Positions 8,914 through 16,088 of a stretch of 33,222 bases of DNA are shown here, in pieces. The position numbers were made by a program, and so were the translations under genes. Location of the stretch: NCBI GenBank assembly GCA_040275305.1, contig JBEOJY010000015.1:1-33222 (forward strand). Direction: 5' to 3'. The notes beneath the pieces are model-generated. The model worked only from the letters and a program-made list of their open reading frames with translations. It did not search any database and was not told the DNA's origin. Each line of letters opens with the position of its first letter. Within the stretch, counting starts at the first letter, position 1. The DNA comes from JBEOJY01 sp040275305. GTDB taxonomy: Bacteria > Pseudomonadota > Alphaproteobacteria > UBA9219.

Positions 8914-9007
8914 CGTCATCGCGAGCGAAGCGACGCGATCCAGAGCCATAAGAGCAGTCCTATAGGGTTCTGGATTGCCGCGTCGCCTACGGCTCCTCGC
9001 AATGACA
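8914..9007. repeat. Palindromic dispersed repeat (GTCATNGCGAG family)
   Basis: An inverted repeat about 94 bases long. The left arm CGTCATCGCGAGCGAAGCGA (from 8914) continues to GATCCAGA. The right arm, TCTGGATTGCCGCGTCGCC followed by CTCCTCGCAATGAC, ends at 9007. Each arm also has internal dyad symmetry. A half-copy of the same family lies at 27712-27767. Confidence 0.75.
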
Positions 9008-9053
9008 GCCCTCTTTGCGCGGCATGGAAACAATCCGGAACGACTGTGTGCCC

Positions 9054-9806
9054 TCACGCCTGAAAGATCATCCTTGCGAGGATGCATCCGGCGAGCGAGA
9101 GGCAGAGGGCGGGGGCGAAGGGGAATTCCTTGCTGCCTCCGGCGCGGCGCCAGAAGAAGGACAATCCTGCGCCCAGAAATCCGGCGGCGATCAGGAACCA
9201 TGGCGCGAGCATCGGCGTGAGCCAGAGTCCGGCGGCGGCGAAGAACTTGACGTCGCCGAGGCCGAGCATGTCCTGTTTTCTCCATTTGCTGTAGACGAGC
9301 GCGCAGAACAGGCCGAGCGCGAGCAGGGCGGCGGAGACCATCAGCGTGACATAAAACTCGTTGGGGGACAGTCCCGCCCACCAGATGCCGCTTAGCGCCA
9401 GCGCGAGGTTGAGCTCGTCCGGGATGATGCTGAAATGCAGATCGACCAGCGCTATCGCGGGCAGCAGTCCTAAGCCGATGCTAAGCGGGATTATCTGGCC
9501 AAGATTGTCGGTCAGAAGCATTCCGGTCGCGCCCAAGACGAAGCCTAGAATTTCGGCGGTTGGTTGCGGCCATAATCCGGTTCTTTCGCCGCAGGGACAG
9601 GCCAGCGCCAGAGGTCGGGGACGGCGTCTGATCCAGCCGAGTAGCGGGATCATGTCGCGCCATGCGTAGGGTTTTTGACACCAGGCGCAATGCGGCAGGC
9701 GGCTTTCTCCGGGCAGGCGGTCGGCAGATCTCCAACCGAGCTGGAAGAACACGGAGGCGGCCAGAAACCCAAGCAGGCCGCCGAGAAGAAGTTTGAGGAC
9801 GATCAT
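9054..9806 (-). CDS. Prepilin peptidase, PilD/GspO type (A24 family)
   Basis: A membrane aspartic protease that cleaves, and in the full-length family methylates, type IV prepilin-like leaders. At 250 residues it has the N-terminal cytoplasmic domain absent from CpaA: HCAWCQKPYAWRDMIPLLGW is the usual prepilin-peptidase block, but the second zinc pair is reduced to CPC rather than CxxC. The two catalytic aspartates are visible in VDLHFSIIPD and GLGDVKFFAA. About seven hydrophobic segments follow. It is a second prepilin peptidase in this window, distinct from cpaA, which suggests a separate type II secretion or type IV pilus system elsewhere. The gene stands alone. Confidence 0.9.
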   Translation of the reverse strand: MIVLKLLLGGLLGFLAASVFFQLGWRSADRLPGESRLPHCAWCQKPYAWRDMIPLLGWIRRRPRPLALACPCGERTGLWPQPTAEILGFVLGATGMLLTDNLGQIIPLSIGLGLLPAIALVDLHFSIIPDELNLALALSGIWWAGLSPNEFYVTLMVSAALLALGLFCALVYSKWRKQDMLGLGDVKFFAAAGLWLTPMLAPWFLIAAGFLGAGLSFFWRRAGGSKEFPFAPALCLSLAGCILARMIFQA

Positions 9807-9926
9807 CGCAGGACTCGCTTTTGGCCGGGCAGGCGCAGGGGTGGTCTATATTTCTTTGGCTGCTGATGCGTTGGAATCCCTGATCCCTTAAGAGCTTGGT
9901 CGGACATAAACGGTCTTTCTTTGAGC

Positions 9927-10188
9927 TATACCCATTGCAGTTCAAGAAATGGCAAACACTGACGCAAGACAGGCTGGATTCCCTCCCCCTTGCGGGGAGG
10001 GTTAGGGTGGGGGATTAGACGAGGAGAGAACAGGTATCAGGGATCAAAACAACGCTGCGACAAGATACCGATCCTTGATATCATTTGGTTGCTGAAGCTC
10101 CCCCACCCTAACCCTCCCCGCAAGTGGGAGGGAATCAGATTGCACTAGCTTTTTGGCTACTCCCAACTTTTGAACTGTTATGAGTATA
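9927..10188. mobile_element. MITE-like element with terminal inverted repeats (copy 1)
   Basis: A 262-base element without coding capacity. The left terminus TATACCCATTGCAGTTCAAG (from 9927) is inverted at the right terminus (10163-10188, CCAACTTTTGAACTGTTATG and onward to TATA). Inside lies a nearly perfect inverted repeat with arms of about 38 bases at 9977-10013 and 10099-10136, rich in CCCTCCCC and GGGTTAGGG, which would form a long hairpin. The same terminus occurs at 10185, 13475, 14067 (inverted) and 32316. No target-site duplication is evident. No transposase is nearby, so movement would need help in trans. Confidence 0.65.
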
Positions 10189-10267
10189 CTTCTAACACTT
10201 CAAGAGTTGGCAAACATTGACGCAAGACAGGCTGGGCTCCCTCCCCCTTGCGGGGAGGGAATCAGGC
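10185..10267. repeat. Partial second copy of the MITE-like element
   Basis: Starting at the TATAC shared with the previous copy, this segment repeats the left 75 bases of the element at 9927 with roughly 85 percent identity by eye, through GACGCAAGACAGGCTGG to the CTCCCCCTTGCGGGGAGGG hairpin. It then stops near the 3' end of infC. The two copies meet head to head, creating a 48-base near-palindrome centred on GTATAC at about 10187. Confidence 0.7.
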
Positions 10268-10302
10268 CGCGCTTTCTTCTTGAATCCGGCTTGTCCTTGC
10301 GG

Positions 10303-10863
10303 CTATTTCGCCGCGAGGATCATCACCATCTGCCTGCCTTCGAAGATGGGATCGGATTCGACTTTGGCGTAGGCATCAAGCGTTTCCCGTACGCGCTTGA
10401 ACACGCTGTACGCGATTTCCTGATGCGCCATTTCGCGACCACGGAAGCGCATGGTCACCTTGACTTTATCGCCATCCTGCAAAAACGCCTGAGCGTTGCG
10501 CATCTTGATGTCGAAGTCGTGATCGTCGATGGTGGGACGGAGCTTGATTTCTTTAAGCTCGATCACTTTTTGCTTTTTGCGCGCTTCGTTGGCCTTCTTC
10601 TGCGCTTCGTACTTGTATTTGCCGTAATCAAGCACTTTGCAGACAGGCGGGTCGGCGTTCGGCGAGATTTCGATCAAATCGAGACCAGCTTCTTCCGCTA
10701 TTTTTAGCGCTTCGGGCACCGTCATGACGCCGCGCATCTCTCCATCGGCATCGACGACACGTATTTGACGCGCGACAATCGCGCTATTCACACGGGGGCC
10801 ATCTTCTTTTTTGTCACGCCGGGGGGCCTCTTGACGATCCCGGCTTAAGGGTGGACGTGCTAT
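10303..10863 (-). CDS. infC: Translation initiation factor IF-3, probable AUA start
   Basis: IF-3 binds the 30S subunit and checks initiator tRNA and start-codon choice. The C-terminal domain is complete (RPTIDDHDFDIKMRNAQAFL, VTMRFRGREMAHQE), as is the N-terminal domain (GLDLIEISPNADPPVCKVLD). The first ordinary start in frame, GTG at 10791, would begin inside the conserved EDGPRVNSAI segment. The frame continues upstream as ARPPLSRDRQEAPRRDKKEDG to an ATA codon at 10861-10863, with GGAG eight bases before it. infC is known in other bacteria for a non-canonical AUU/AUC/AUA start used in autoregulation, so ATA is chosen (186 residues). The usual neighbours thrS, rpmI and rplT are absent. The downstream side is occupied by repeats. 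Confidence 0.93.
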   Translation of the reverse strand: MARPPLSRDRQEAPRRDKKEDGPRVNSAIVARQIRVVDADGEMRGVMTVPEALKIAEEAGLDLIEISPNADPPVCKVLDYGKYKYEAQKKANEARKKQKVIELKEIKLRPTIDDHDFDIKMRNAQAFLQDGDKVKVTMRFRGREMAHQEIAYSVFKRVRETLDAYAKVESDPIFEGRQMVMILAAK

Positions 10864-10899
10864 AGCAAATTCTCCATACGCTAATTTTATCCCGGCCCA

Positions 10900-11008
10900 T
10901 TACCCGAGCCGCGATTCCTTCTTAGCATCAGCAAATTTGACGCATTCGTCAACTGTCTCGTATGCGGGTTTTTTTTTGCCGTAGATGGTAATGATTATTA
11001 CTTGCATT
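10900..11008 (-). CDS. Possible 35-residue small ORF upstream of infC
   Basis: An ATG-started frame of 35 codons whose stop lies 36 bases before the proposed infC start on the same strand. The peptide (MQVIIITIYGKKKPAYETVD and onward) is mixed and lysine-rich, without a recognised domain. No clear ribosome-binding site precedes it. A nine-T tract on the plus strand lies inside it. It overlaps the candidate Fur box for feoA. It may be a leader or chance. Confidence 0.2.
10987..11005. promoter_or_regulatory. Candidate Fur box upstream of feoAB
   Basis: Read on the minus strand, GCAAGTAATAATCATTACC matches the classical 19-base Fur box GATAATGATAATCATTATC at 14 positions by my alignment. It lies about 100 bases upstream of the feoA ATG. 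The family function (ferrous iron uptake repressed by Fur-Fe) makes it plausible. Many alphaproteobacteria use Irr, RirA or divergent Fur/Mur sites instead, so this is an inference. Confidence 0.45.
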
Positions 11009-11107
11009 TCTGTCTGTGGTCTGGCAAGCCAATTCGTTCTATGCGATAGGCGCATGGTGGCGCGGCTTTTCTTGTGAGTCGCGCTTGATTTGTTTGCGAG
11101 GCTTTTG

Positions 11108-11443
11108 ATGACTGACGAGCGCATCGCTCCCTTGGGGCAGTTGGGCATTGGCGATAGCGGCGTTATCGCGCACCTTGATGTATCCGTCGCGGCCTGCGCG
11201 GGGCTGGATCTCAGCGAGCTGGAGCGTCGGTTGCTGGAGAGCGGGTTTGTCGAAGGCGCCAGCTTGCGCGTTGTCCATGAAGGGCCGATAGGGCGCGACC
11301 CGATGGCTGTCGAGGTTGACGATGCCCGCGTGGCTTTGCGGCGTTGCGAGGCGGGGGCTGTGATGGTTCGCATACGCAGTCGCGCTGCCGCGCGGGATGG
11401 CGGGGGCAAGGGTCAATTGGCCGTTTGTTCCTGCGCGTCATGA
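11108..11443 (+). CDS. feoA: Ferrous iron transport protein FeoA
   Basis: A small SH3-like cytosolic protein that supports FeoB. The ATG at 11108 follows GAGG by six bases; the in-frame ATG further upstream has no such signal. At 111 residues it is somewhat longer than the usual 75-90. The core fits the family: LGQLGIGDSGVIAHLD, then LERRLLESGFVEGASLRVVH, then DPMAVEVDDARVALRRCEA. The tail after about residue 90 is basic and not conserved as far as I can tell. The stop lies 40 bases before feoB, so the two form an operon. Confidence 0.88.
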   Translation: MTDERIAPLGQLGIGDSGVIAHLDVSVAACAGLDLSELERRLLESGFVEGASLRVVHEGPIGRDPMAVEVDDARVALRRCEAGAVMVRIRSRAAARDGGGKGQLAVCSCAS

Positions 11444-11483
11444 TTATGTTCTTACGCGTTTTGCTTTTTTAAGGTTGGGCGTT

Positions 11484-13469
11484 ATGTCATCTTCTTCCGC
11501 ATCTTGTCATTCGTGTTCTGGTTCTCCTGCGTCTGCGCCTCCGCATTCAAAAACTTCTGAAGGAAAGCCCGCGTTTGTGGTCGCTTTGGTGGGGACTCCT
11601 AACTGCGGCAAGACGGCGTTGTTCAACGCTTTGACGGGGAGCCATCAGAAAGTCGCCAACTATGCGGGCGTGACGGTCGAACGCAAGGAAGGCGAAGTTG
11701 AAATCAGCGCGGAGATGACGGGTCGGGATCGCGCCGTTCTGAACTTGCTGGATTTGCCGGGCACCATGAGCTTGCGCGCGCGTAGTCCCGACGAGGCCGT
11801 GACGCGCGACGTCGTGCTGGGGCGGCGGGAGGATCAACCGCGTCCGGATCTCGTCGTCTGCGTCGGCGACGCGATGAATTTGAGGCCTACGCTGCGGTTG
11901 GTTCTGGAGCTCAAGCGGACGGGGATTCCGGTTCTCCTTACGATCAATATGATTGATATCGCCCGCGCGCGCGGCAAGCAGATCGACCTTAACGTGTTGT
12001 CGCGTTTTCTGGATGTTCCGGTTGTCACCAGCGTGGCGGTTCGTAGGGGCGGGACCACAGAACTGTTAAAGGCGCTGGCAGCGAAGCTGGAGACGCATGG
12101 CTTCGCGCATGAAGGCGGTGGGCGTCATGCGCATTTGGATGCGTGGAGCGAGCCTTCAGCCAATCAGATTCGCGTTTGGCATGTCGAGGCCGAGCAAATT
12201 CTTAAGATGGTCACGGTGGTCGCTGGCGAACCCCCGCGCGCGACATGGGCCATTGATAAGGTCGCTTTACATCCCGTGGGCGGAGTCGCTTTGTTGCTGA
12301 CGGTGTTGTTTCTGATATTTCAGTCGGTCTTTACCGGGGCCGCGCCTTTGATGGATTTCATCGATAACGGATTTAAATCTTGCGGGGACTGGATTGGCGC
12401 AATCTTGCCTGACGGGCATGTCAAGGGATTGCTGGTGGACGGCGTGATCGCGGGCGTTGGGGGCGTTTTGGTTTTTCTTCCTCAGATCGTCATTCTTTTC
12501 ACTTGCATCATCTTTCTGGAAGATTTCGGGTATATGGCGCGCGCGGCGTTTTTGATGGATCGCCTGATGGGACGAGCTGGGTTGCATGGGCGCGCTTTCA
12601 TTCCGTTACTGTCTAGCTTCGCCTGCGCGATTCCCGGCATCATGGCGACGCGCACGATCGAGAATCCGCGCGATCGTCTGGCGACGATCATGATCGCGCC
12701 CTTTATGACGTGTTCAGCGCGGGTTCCGGTTTATACGCTGATCGTCGGCGCGATGATTCCCGATCAATATTATGGGGGGATCGTGAGTTTGCGCGGGCTT
12801 GTCATGTTTGGCTTGTATGCTTGCGGCATTTTGGGCGGTTTGATCGTGGCGATGGTTCTGAAGCGCACCGTTCTGCGCGCGCCGCCGGAGCCTTTGATGC
12901 TGACGCTCCCAGATTATAAAAGGCCGAGCTGGAGGAATATCGGTTACGGCGTGTGGATGCGCACGTCGATGTTTATCAAGCGGGCAGGGACTATTATTTT
13001 CGCTATGGCGGTGATGATGTGGTTTTTGGCGACCTTTCCGGCTCCGCCAGAGGGCGCGACGGGGCCTGCGATTGATTACAGCTTCGCCGGACAGTTAGGG
13101 CATTTCCTTGCCCCGGTGATGGCGCCGATAGGGTTTACCTGGCAGATGACTTTGTCGTTGATTCCGGCGATGGCCGCGCGCGAGGTGGCGGTGGCGACGT
13201 TGGCGACGATCTATGCAGTCGGAGGCGGCGAAGGCGGGGGGGAAGCTTTGTCTTTGGGAAGCGTTTTGGGTCAGTCCTGGTCTTTGGCGGCTGGACTTGC
13301 CTATCTCATGTGGTTTGTGTTCGCGCCTCAATGCCTTTCGACGTTGGCGGTTGTGCGTCGCGAGACGAATGGGCTGAAATGGCCTGTCGCAATGTTTGTG
13401 ACTATGAGCGGGTTGGCCTATGCCGCTGCGTTCGCAACGTACCAGATTGCCCGGTCGTGGTTCCAATGA
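11484..13469 (+). CDS. feoB: Ferrous iron transporter FeoB
   Basis: The inner-membrane Fe(II) permease with an N-terminal G-protein domain. The ATG at 11484 follows AAGG by a normal distance, giving 661 residues. Motifs: G1 GTPNCGKTALFN (usual form GNPNCGKT), the switch region YAGVTVERKEG, G3 DLPGT, and G4 NMID. A helical linker follows, then the Gate and FeoB_C membrane region with FAMAVMMWFLATFP and AMAAREVAVATLATIYAVGG. The N-terminus carries a Ser/Cys/His-rich stretch (SSSSASCHSCSGS) before the G domain, possibly a metal ligand cluster. There is no feoC. A repeat terminus begins five bases after the stop. Confidence 0.95.
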   Translation: MSSSSASCHSCSGSPASAPPHSKTSEGKPAFVVALVGTPNCGKTALFNALTGSHQKVANYAGVTVERKEGEVEISAEMTGRDRAVLNLLDLPGTMSLRARSPDEAVTRDVVLGRREDQPRPDLVVCVGDAMNLRPTLRLVLELKRTGIPVLLTINMIDIARARGKQIDLNVLSRFLDVPVVTSVAVRRGGTTELLKALAAKLETHGFAHEGGGRHAHLDAWSEPSANQIRVWHVEAEQILKMVTVVAGEPPRATWAIDKVALHPVGGVALLLTVLFLIFQSVFTGAAPLMDFIDNGFKSCGDWIGAILPDGHVKGLLVDGVIAGVGGVLVFLPQIVILFTCIIFLEDFGYMARAAFLMDRLMGRAGLHGRAFIPLLSSFACAIPGIMATRTIENPRDRLATIMIAPFMTCSARVPVYTLIVGAMIPDQYYGGIVSLRGLVMFGLYACGILGGLIVAMVLKRTVLRAPPEPLMLTLPDYKRPSWRNIGYGVWMRTSMFIKRAGTIIFAMAVMMWFLATFPAPPEGATGPAIDYSFAGQLGHFLAPVMAPIGFTWQMTLSLIPAMAAREVAVATLATIYAVGGGEGGGEALSLGSVLGQSWSLAAGLAYLMWFVFAPQCLSTLAVVRRETNGLKWPVAMFVTMSGLAYAAAFATYQIARSWFQ

Positions 13470-13474
13470 TTATA

Positions 13475-14067
13475 GGTATACCCATCGCACTTGAAGAGTT
13501 GGGATAATATCTCGACAGGGCAACGCCCATAAATTATGAAGCGTTGATTAAGGAAGCTCTACCATGTAACTGCTAAGCGTTTTTCGGGCCCAAAGACGAG
13601 CAAACGTTATAGAAAGGACTGTCATTCCGCAAAATTTTCCTTTTGGCTTGCGAAGCAAGACGAAGGGAAAAATTATGCGGAATCCGATGGTTTCCATGGA
13701 GTCAGCGCCACATCGGATTCCACCTCTCCGCTTTCCGACCTGAGGGATCGGACGCTACGCGCGGAATGACGGCCCTTTCCGCAAGGTTCCTCTGCTTATC
13801 CCCACAAAACGGCTTGGAAGTTACGAACCATGCCCCGCTTAATCCATCGTTAAGAATTTATGGGCATTGCCGTGATATCTCGACGAGCGCAGCGCAAAAC
13901 CCCCTCTCCCTCCTGTGGAGCGCGAGGGGTTTGGGGTGAGGGTGGAGTCTGGATTCTAGCGATAGACTCTTCCCCTCATCCCAGCCCTCTCCCCCTCACG
14001 GGGGCGAGGGAGTCGCGCCTGTCTTTTGGAAATGCCTCGCCAACTTTTCACGCGCGATGGGCATACC
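13475..14067. mobile_element. Composite nested inverted-repeat element (MITE-like, copy 3)
   Basis: The left terminus (13475-13502, GGTATACCCATCGCACTTGA and onward) is inverted at 14040-14067 with 24 of 28 matches by eye, and is the same terminus as in the 9927 element. Inside, a second pair of arms (about 13519-13552 and 13839-13872, containing CCCATAAATT and GATTAAG in one sense, CTTAATC and AATTTATGGG in the other) is also inverted. The centre is a third palindrome (13621-13770). A fourth hairpin-rich block (13899-14012) is made of CCCTCTCC/GGGGTGAGGG tracts. A nine-base direct repeat ATGATTATA abuts the left end (13466-13474) and recurs at 14082-14090. There is no coding capacity. Confidence 0.65.
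13621..13770. repeat. Palindromic dispersed repeat (GTCATTCCGC family), inside the composite element
   Basis: The outer arms are GTCATTCCGC (13621-13630) and GCGGAATGAC (13761-13770). Nested within are an inverted pair around TTTTCCCTT/AAGGGAAAAA with a GGCTTGCGAAGCAAG hairpin, and a second inverted pair GGAATCCGATG/CATCGGATTCC. It sits at the centre of the larger inverted structure at 13475-14067. Confidence 0.7.
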
Positions 14068-14197
14068 GGAAATAAATTGAGATGATTATATAACTGGATC
14101 AACTCTCGTCCCCTATCCTAATCCCTCCTGCATGATGGAGGCGGGATCGCGTTTCGTTGCGGAGATATGCGGAGTAGGCGGGGAAATGTACGGGCAC

Positions 14198-14228
14198 AAA
14201 AAAACATGCCCGCTTTCGCGGGCATGTT
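14198..14228 (-). terminator. Rho-independent terminator of the VPLPA-CTERM-like gene
   Basis: An 11-base-pair stem AACATGCCCGC/GCGGGCATGTT with a TTTC loop, followed on the minus strand by a run of seven Ts (A tract at 14198-14204). It lies about 30 bases after the stop of the gene ending at 14258. Confidence 0.9.
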
Positions 14229-14257
14229 CATCAGGACTTTGTCTTTGAGTTTATATT

Positions 14258-14875
14258 TTAGGCTGCTTCAAGCTTTTTCTTACGCGCCGCCATTCCTCCC
14301 AGACCAGCCAAAGACGCAATCATGAGCATTAGGGCTGGGGGCAAGGGGATGGCAGATACGGCATAAGTCGACGTTGTGCCCGGTTGTAGTAAACCGTTGA
14401 ACAGCGACAAGAAGTAGCTGCTGAAGTACGCGCCTGAGTTCGAGAGGTTCTGGATAATCGCAGTGTTGGGGCCAACGATCGTCATCACAGGCCATGTGCT
14501 GGGAGGCACAAAAGCCGTGGGCATAAACATTGGCGACAACACAAAAGACGAACCTGAGTTAACACCGTTAACCGACAGTATGTTTGTCAGCGTGTTGCCG
14601 GATACCGATGCGTGGGAACCAAGCGCTTGGGAAGATCCTGACGGCAGGATCGAGGTGTTGTAGGTGAAGGTAATCATGCTGTTGGCAGGCAGGTAGCCGT
14701 CCGCGAAGCCATGGGCATAGCCTGATCCGAGAACTTCAACGCTGTTTGAAATCGAGCCTGTCTGGCCGATAAATACATTGCCGAGATGGACTATTGCGGC
14801 GTCTGCTGGCGCTGATGATGCGATGGCGGATATAACGAGCGCCAAGGTTGCGGCAATCCGATTGAAAAGTTTCAT
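14258..14875 (-). CDS. Secreted protein with VPLPA/PEP-CTERM-like sorting tail
   Basis: The ATG at 14875 (MKLFNRIAATLAL) has AGGA eight bases upstream and gives 205 residues. An earlier ATG in the same frame lacks this and would bury the signal peptide. Residues 1 to about 27 form a signal peptide ending SSAPADA. The body is rich in Ser, Asn, Gly and Thr, as in extracellular matrix proteins. The end, AIPLPPALMLMIASLAGLGG followed by AARKKK, has the Pro motif, membrane helix and basic tail of VPLPA/PEP-CTERM proteins processed by exosortase. No exosortase is in the window. The gene follows tadC on the same strand after 231 bases but has its own terminator. Confidence 0.75.
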   Translation of the reverse strand: MKLFNRIAATLALVISAIASSAPADAAIVHLGNVFIGQTGSISNSVEVLGSGYAHGFADGYLPANSMITFTYNTSILPSGSSQALGSHASVSGNTLTNILSVNGVNSGSSFVLSPMFMPTAFVPPSTWPVMTIVGPNTAIIQNLSNSGAYFSSYFLSLFNGLLQPGTTSTYAVSAIPLPPALMLMIASLAGLGGMAARKKKLEAA

Positions 14876-15106
14876 GGCCGTATTCCTATCTATAGATTTG
14901 AGGTAGATTCGAGGTTTTCTAGAATTGGCGTGTAACGTGCTTCTTCCAAGTGGTTTAGGCATAACAAACAATCAGAAGCATGGCAAGGCTGAATGTAGGG
15001 GCGAAAGGTTAAAAAAAATCGCATAAAATGAGATTATTTCGTTCAACTGCATAATTTTCCGCTTTCGAAATATTCAAGGTTCCCACTTGCAGTGTGTTTT
15101 TGGCGT

Positions 15107-16081
15107 TTAGTGCCCCAGTTTCATGACCTTGAGCGCGGCGGGGCCAATCAGCACGACGAAGAGCGGTGGGAGGATGAACAAAATCATCGGGATCGTTAAG
15201 GTGGCAGGCAACTTGGCGGCTTTGGCTTCGGCGGCCATGATGCGCTCTTCACGCATTTCGGCAGAAAGCACCCGTAGCGCTTGCGCTAGAGGCGTTCCGT
15301 ATTTTTCCGTTTGGATTAACGTGTTGGTCAGCGCGACGACTCCCTGAAGAGGGACTCGATCGGCGAGGTTCTGTAGCGCTTTGGCGCGTTCTGGAAGGAA
15401 GCTCAATTCGACGGACGTGAGGCCGATTTCTTCGGCAAGTTCCGGGCAGGTCGGGCCGATTTCGCGGCTGACACGTTCCAAAGACGCGTCAAGGCTTAGG
15501 CCTGCTTCGGCGCATATGACCAGAAGGTCGAGCGCGTCCGGCATGGCTTTGCGCAGGATGGATTCTCGTTTTTGGCTTTGGTTCTTCAGGAAAATATTTG
15601 GCAAAGCCAAACCTAGCATGCCACAAACCCCGACGACCACGAAGCCAAGCGCCGGCTTGATGTCGAACAGACGCACTATAAAGATGAAGAAAAATGATCC
15701 GAACGCGCCGCCGATCGGCAAGATAAATTTCAGGAAGAGCAGGACGAAGAGACTATCGCGTGAGCGATATCCCGCGCGGGCCAGTTTAAGCCTCAATTCA
15801 TCAAGCTGTTTGCCTTGTTCCAGTTTCAATTTCTGCACAACCTGCTTGATGACATTGACTTTGTCGAGGTTGGCGTGGCGTGAAAGCTGGGACTTTTGCT
15901 GCGTGGCCCGCAGTTCAGATCGACGTTCGGCGATGCTTCTGAGACGGGACGGCAGAGGATCGCTTTCGATCAAAGCGGACCAGATGAGCACGATCACGGC
16001 GAAGGCGCCGAAACCGCACATCGCCGCTATGACATCGGGATTTCGGTAGAAATTTTCTGATAGTACTGAGGAGAAGTCCAT
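15107..16081 (-). CDS. tadC: Tad pilus inner-membrane platform protein TadC
   Basis: A type II secretion F-domain (GspF-like) membrane protein that forms the Flp pilus assembly platform with TadB. At 324 residues it has N-terminal and C-terminal hydrophobic segments, a basic cytoplasmic region, and the conserved block AMPDALDLLVICAEAGLSLD followed by ALTNTLIQTEKYGTPLAQAL. It is the last gene of the cpaA-tadC run and starts seven bases after the tadB stop, suggesting coupled translation. TadD, usually next, is absent. Confidence 0.92.
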   Translation of the reverse strand: MDFSSVLSENFYRNPDVIAAMCGFGAFAVIVLIWSALIESDPLPSRLRSIAERRSELRATQQKSQLSRHANLDKVNVIKQVVQKLKLEQGKQLDELRLKLARAGYRSRDSLFVLLFLKFILPIGGAFGSFFFIFIVRLFDIKPALGFVVVGVCGMLGLALPNIFLKNQSQKRESILRKAMPDALDLLVICAEAGLSLDASLERVSREIGPTCPELAEEIGLTSVELSFLPERAKALQNLADRVPLQGVVALTNTLIQTEKYGTPLAQALRVLSAEMREERIMAAEAKAAKLPATLTIPMILFILPPLFVVLIGPAALKVMKLGH

Positions 16082-16088
16082 GGCGCTT

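Larger units (their letters stand above)
8515..9053. other. Gene-free interval filled by palindromic repeats
   Basis: No convincing gene lies here. Reading frames crossing the interval translate repeat DNA. It holds two different nested palindromes, at 8674-8820 and 8914-9007, listed separately. The interval separates the convergent ends of the comB-like gene and the prepilin peptidase gene. Confidence 0.7.

Noticed and set aside
8674..10267. Possible CRISPR array because of repeated palindromic motifs
   Set aside because: The repeats are not evenly spaced, have no unique spacers of constant size, and no cas gene is present.
13466..14090. ATGATTATA direct repeats as a target-site duplication of the composite element
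   Set aside because: The left copy abuts the terminus but the right copy is 14 bases away, and a similar sequence also occurs at 7659, so duplication on insertion is not established.
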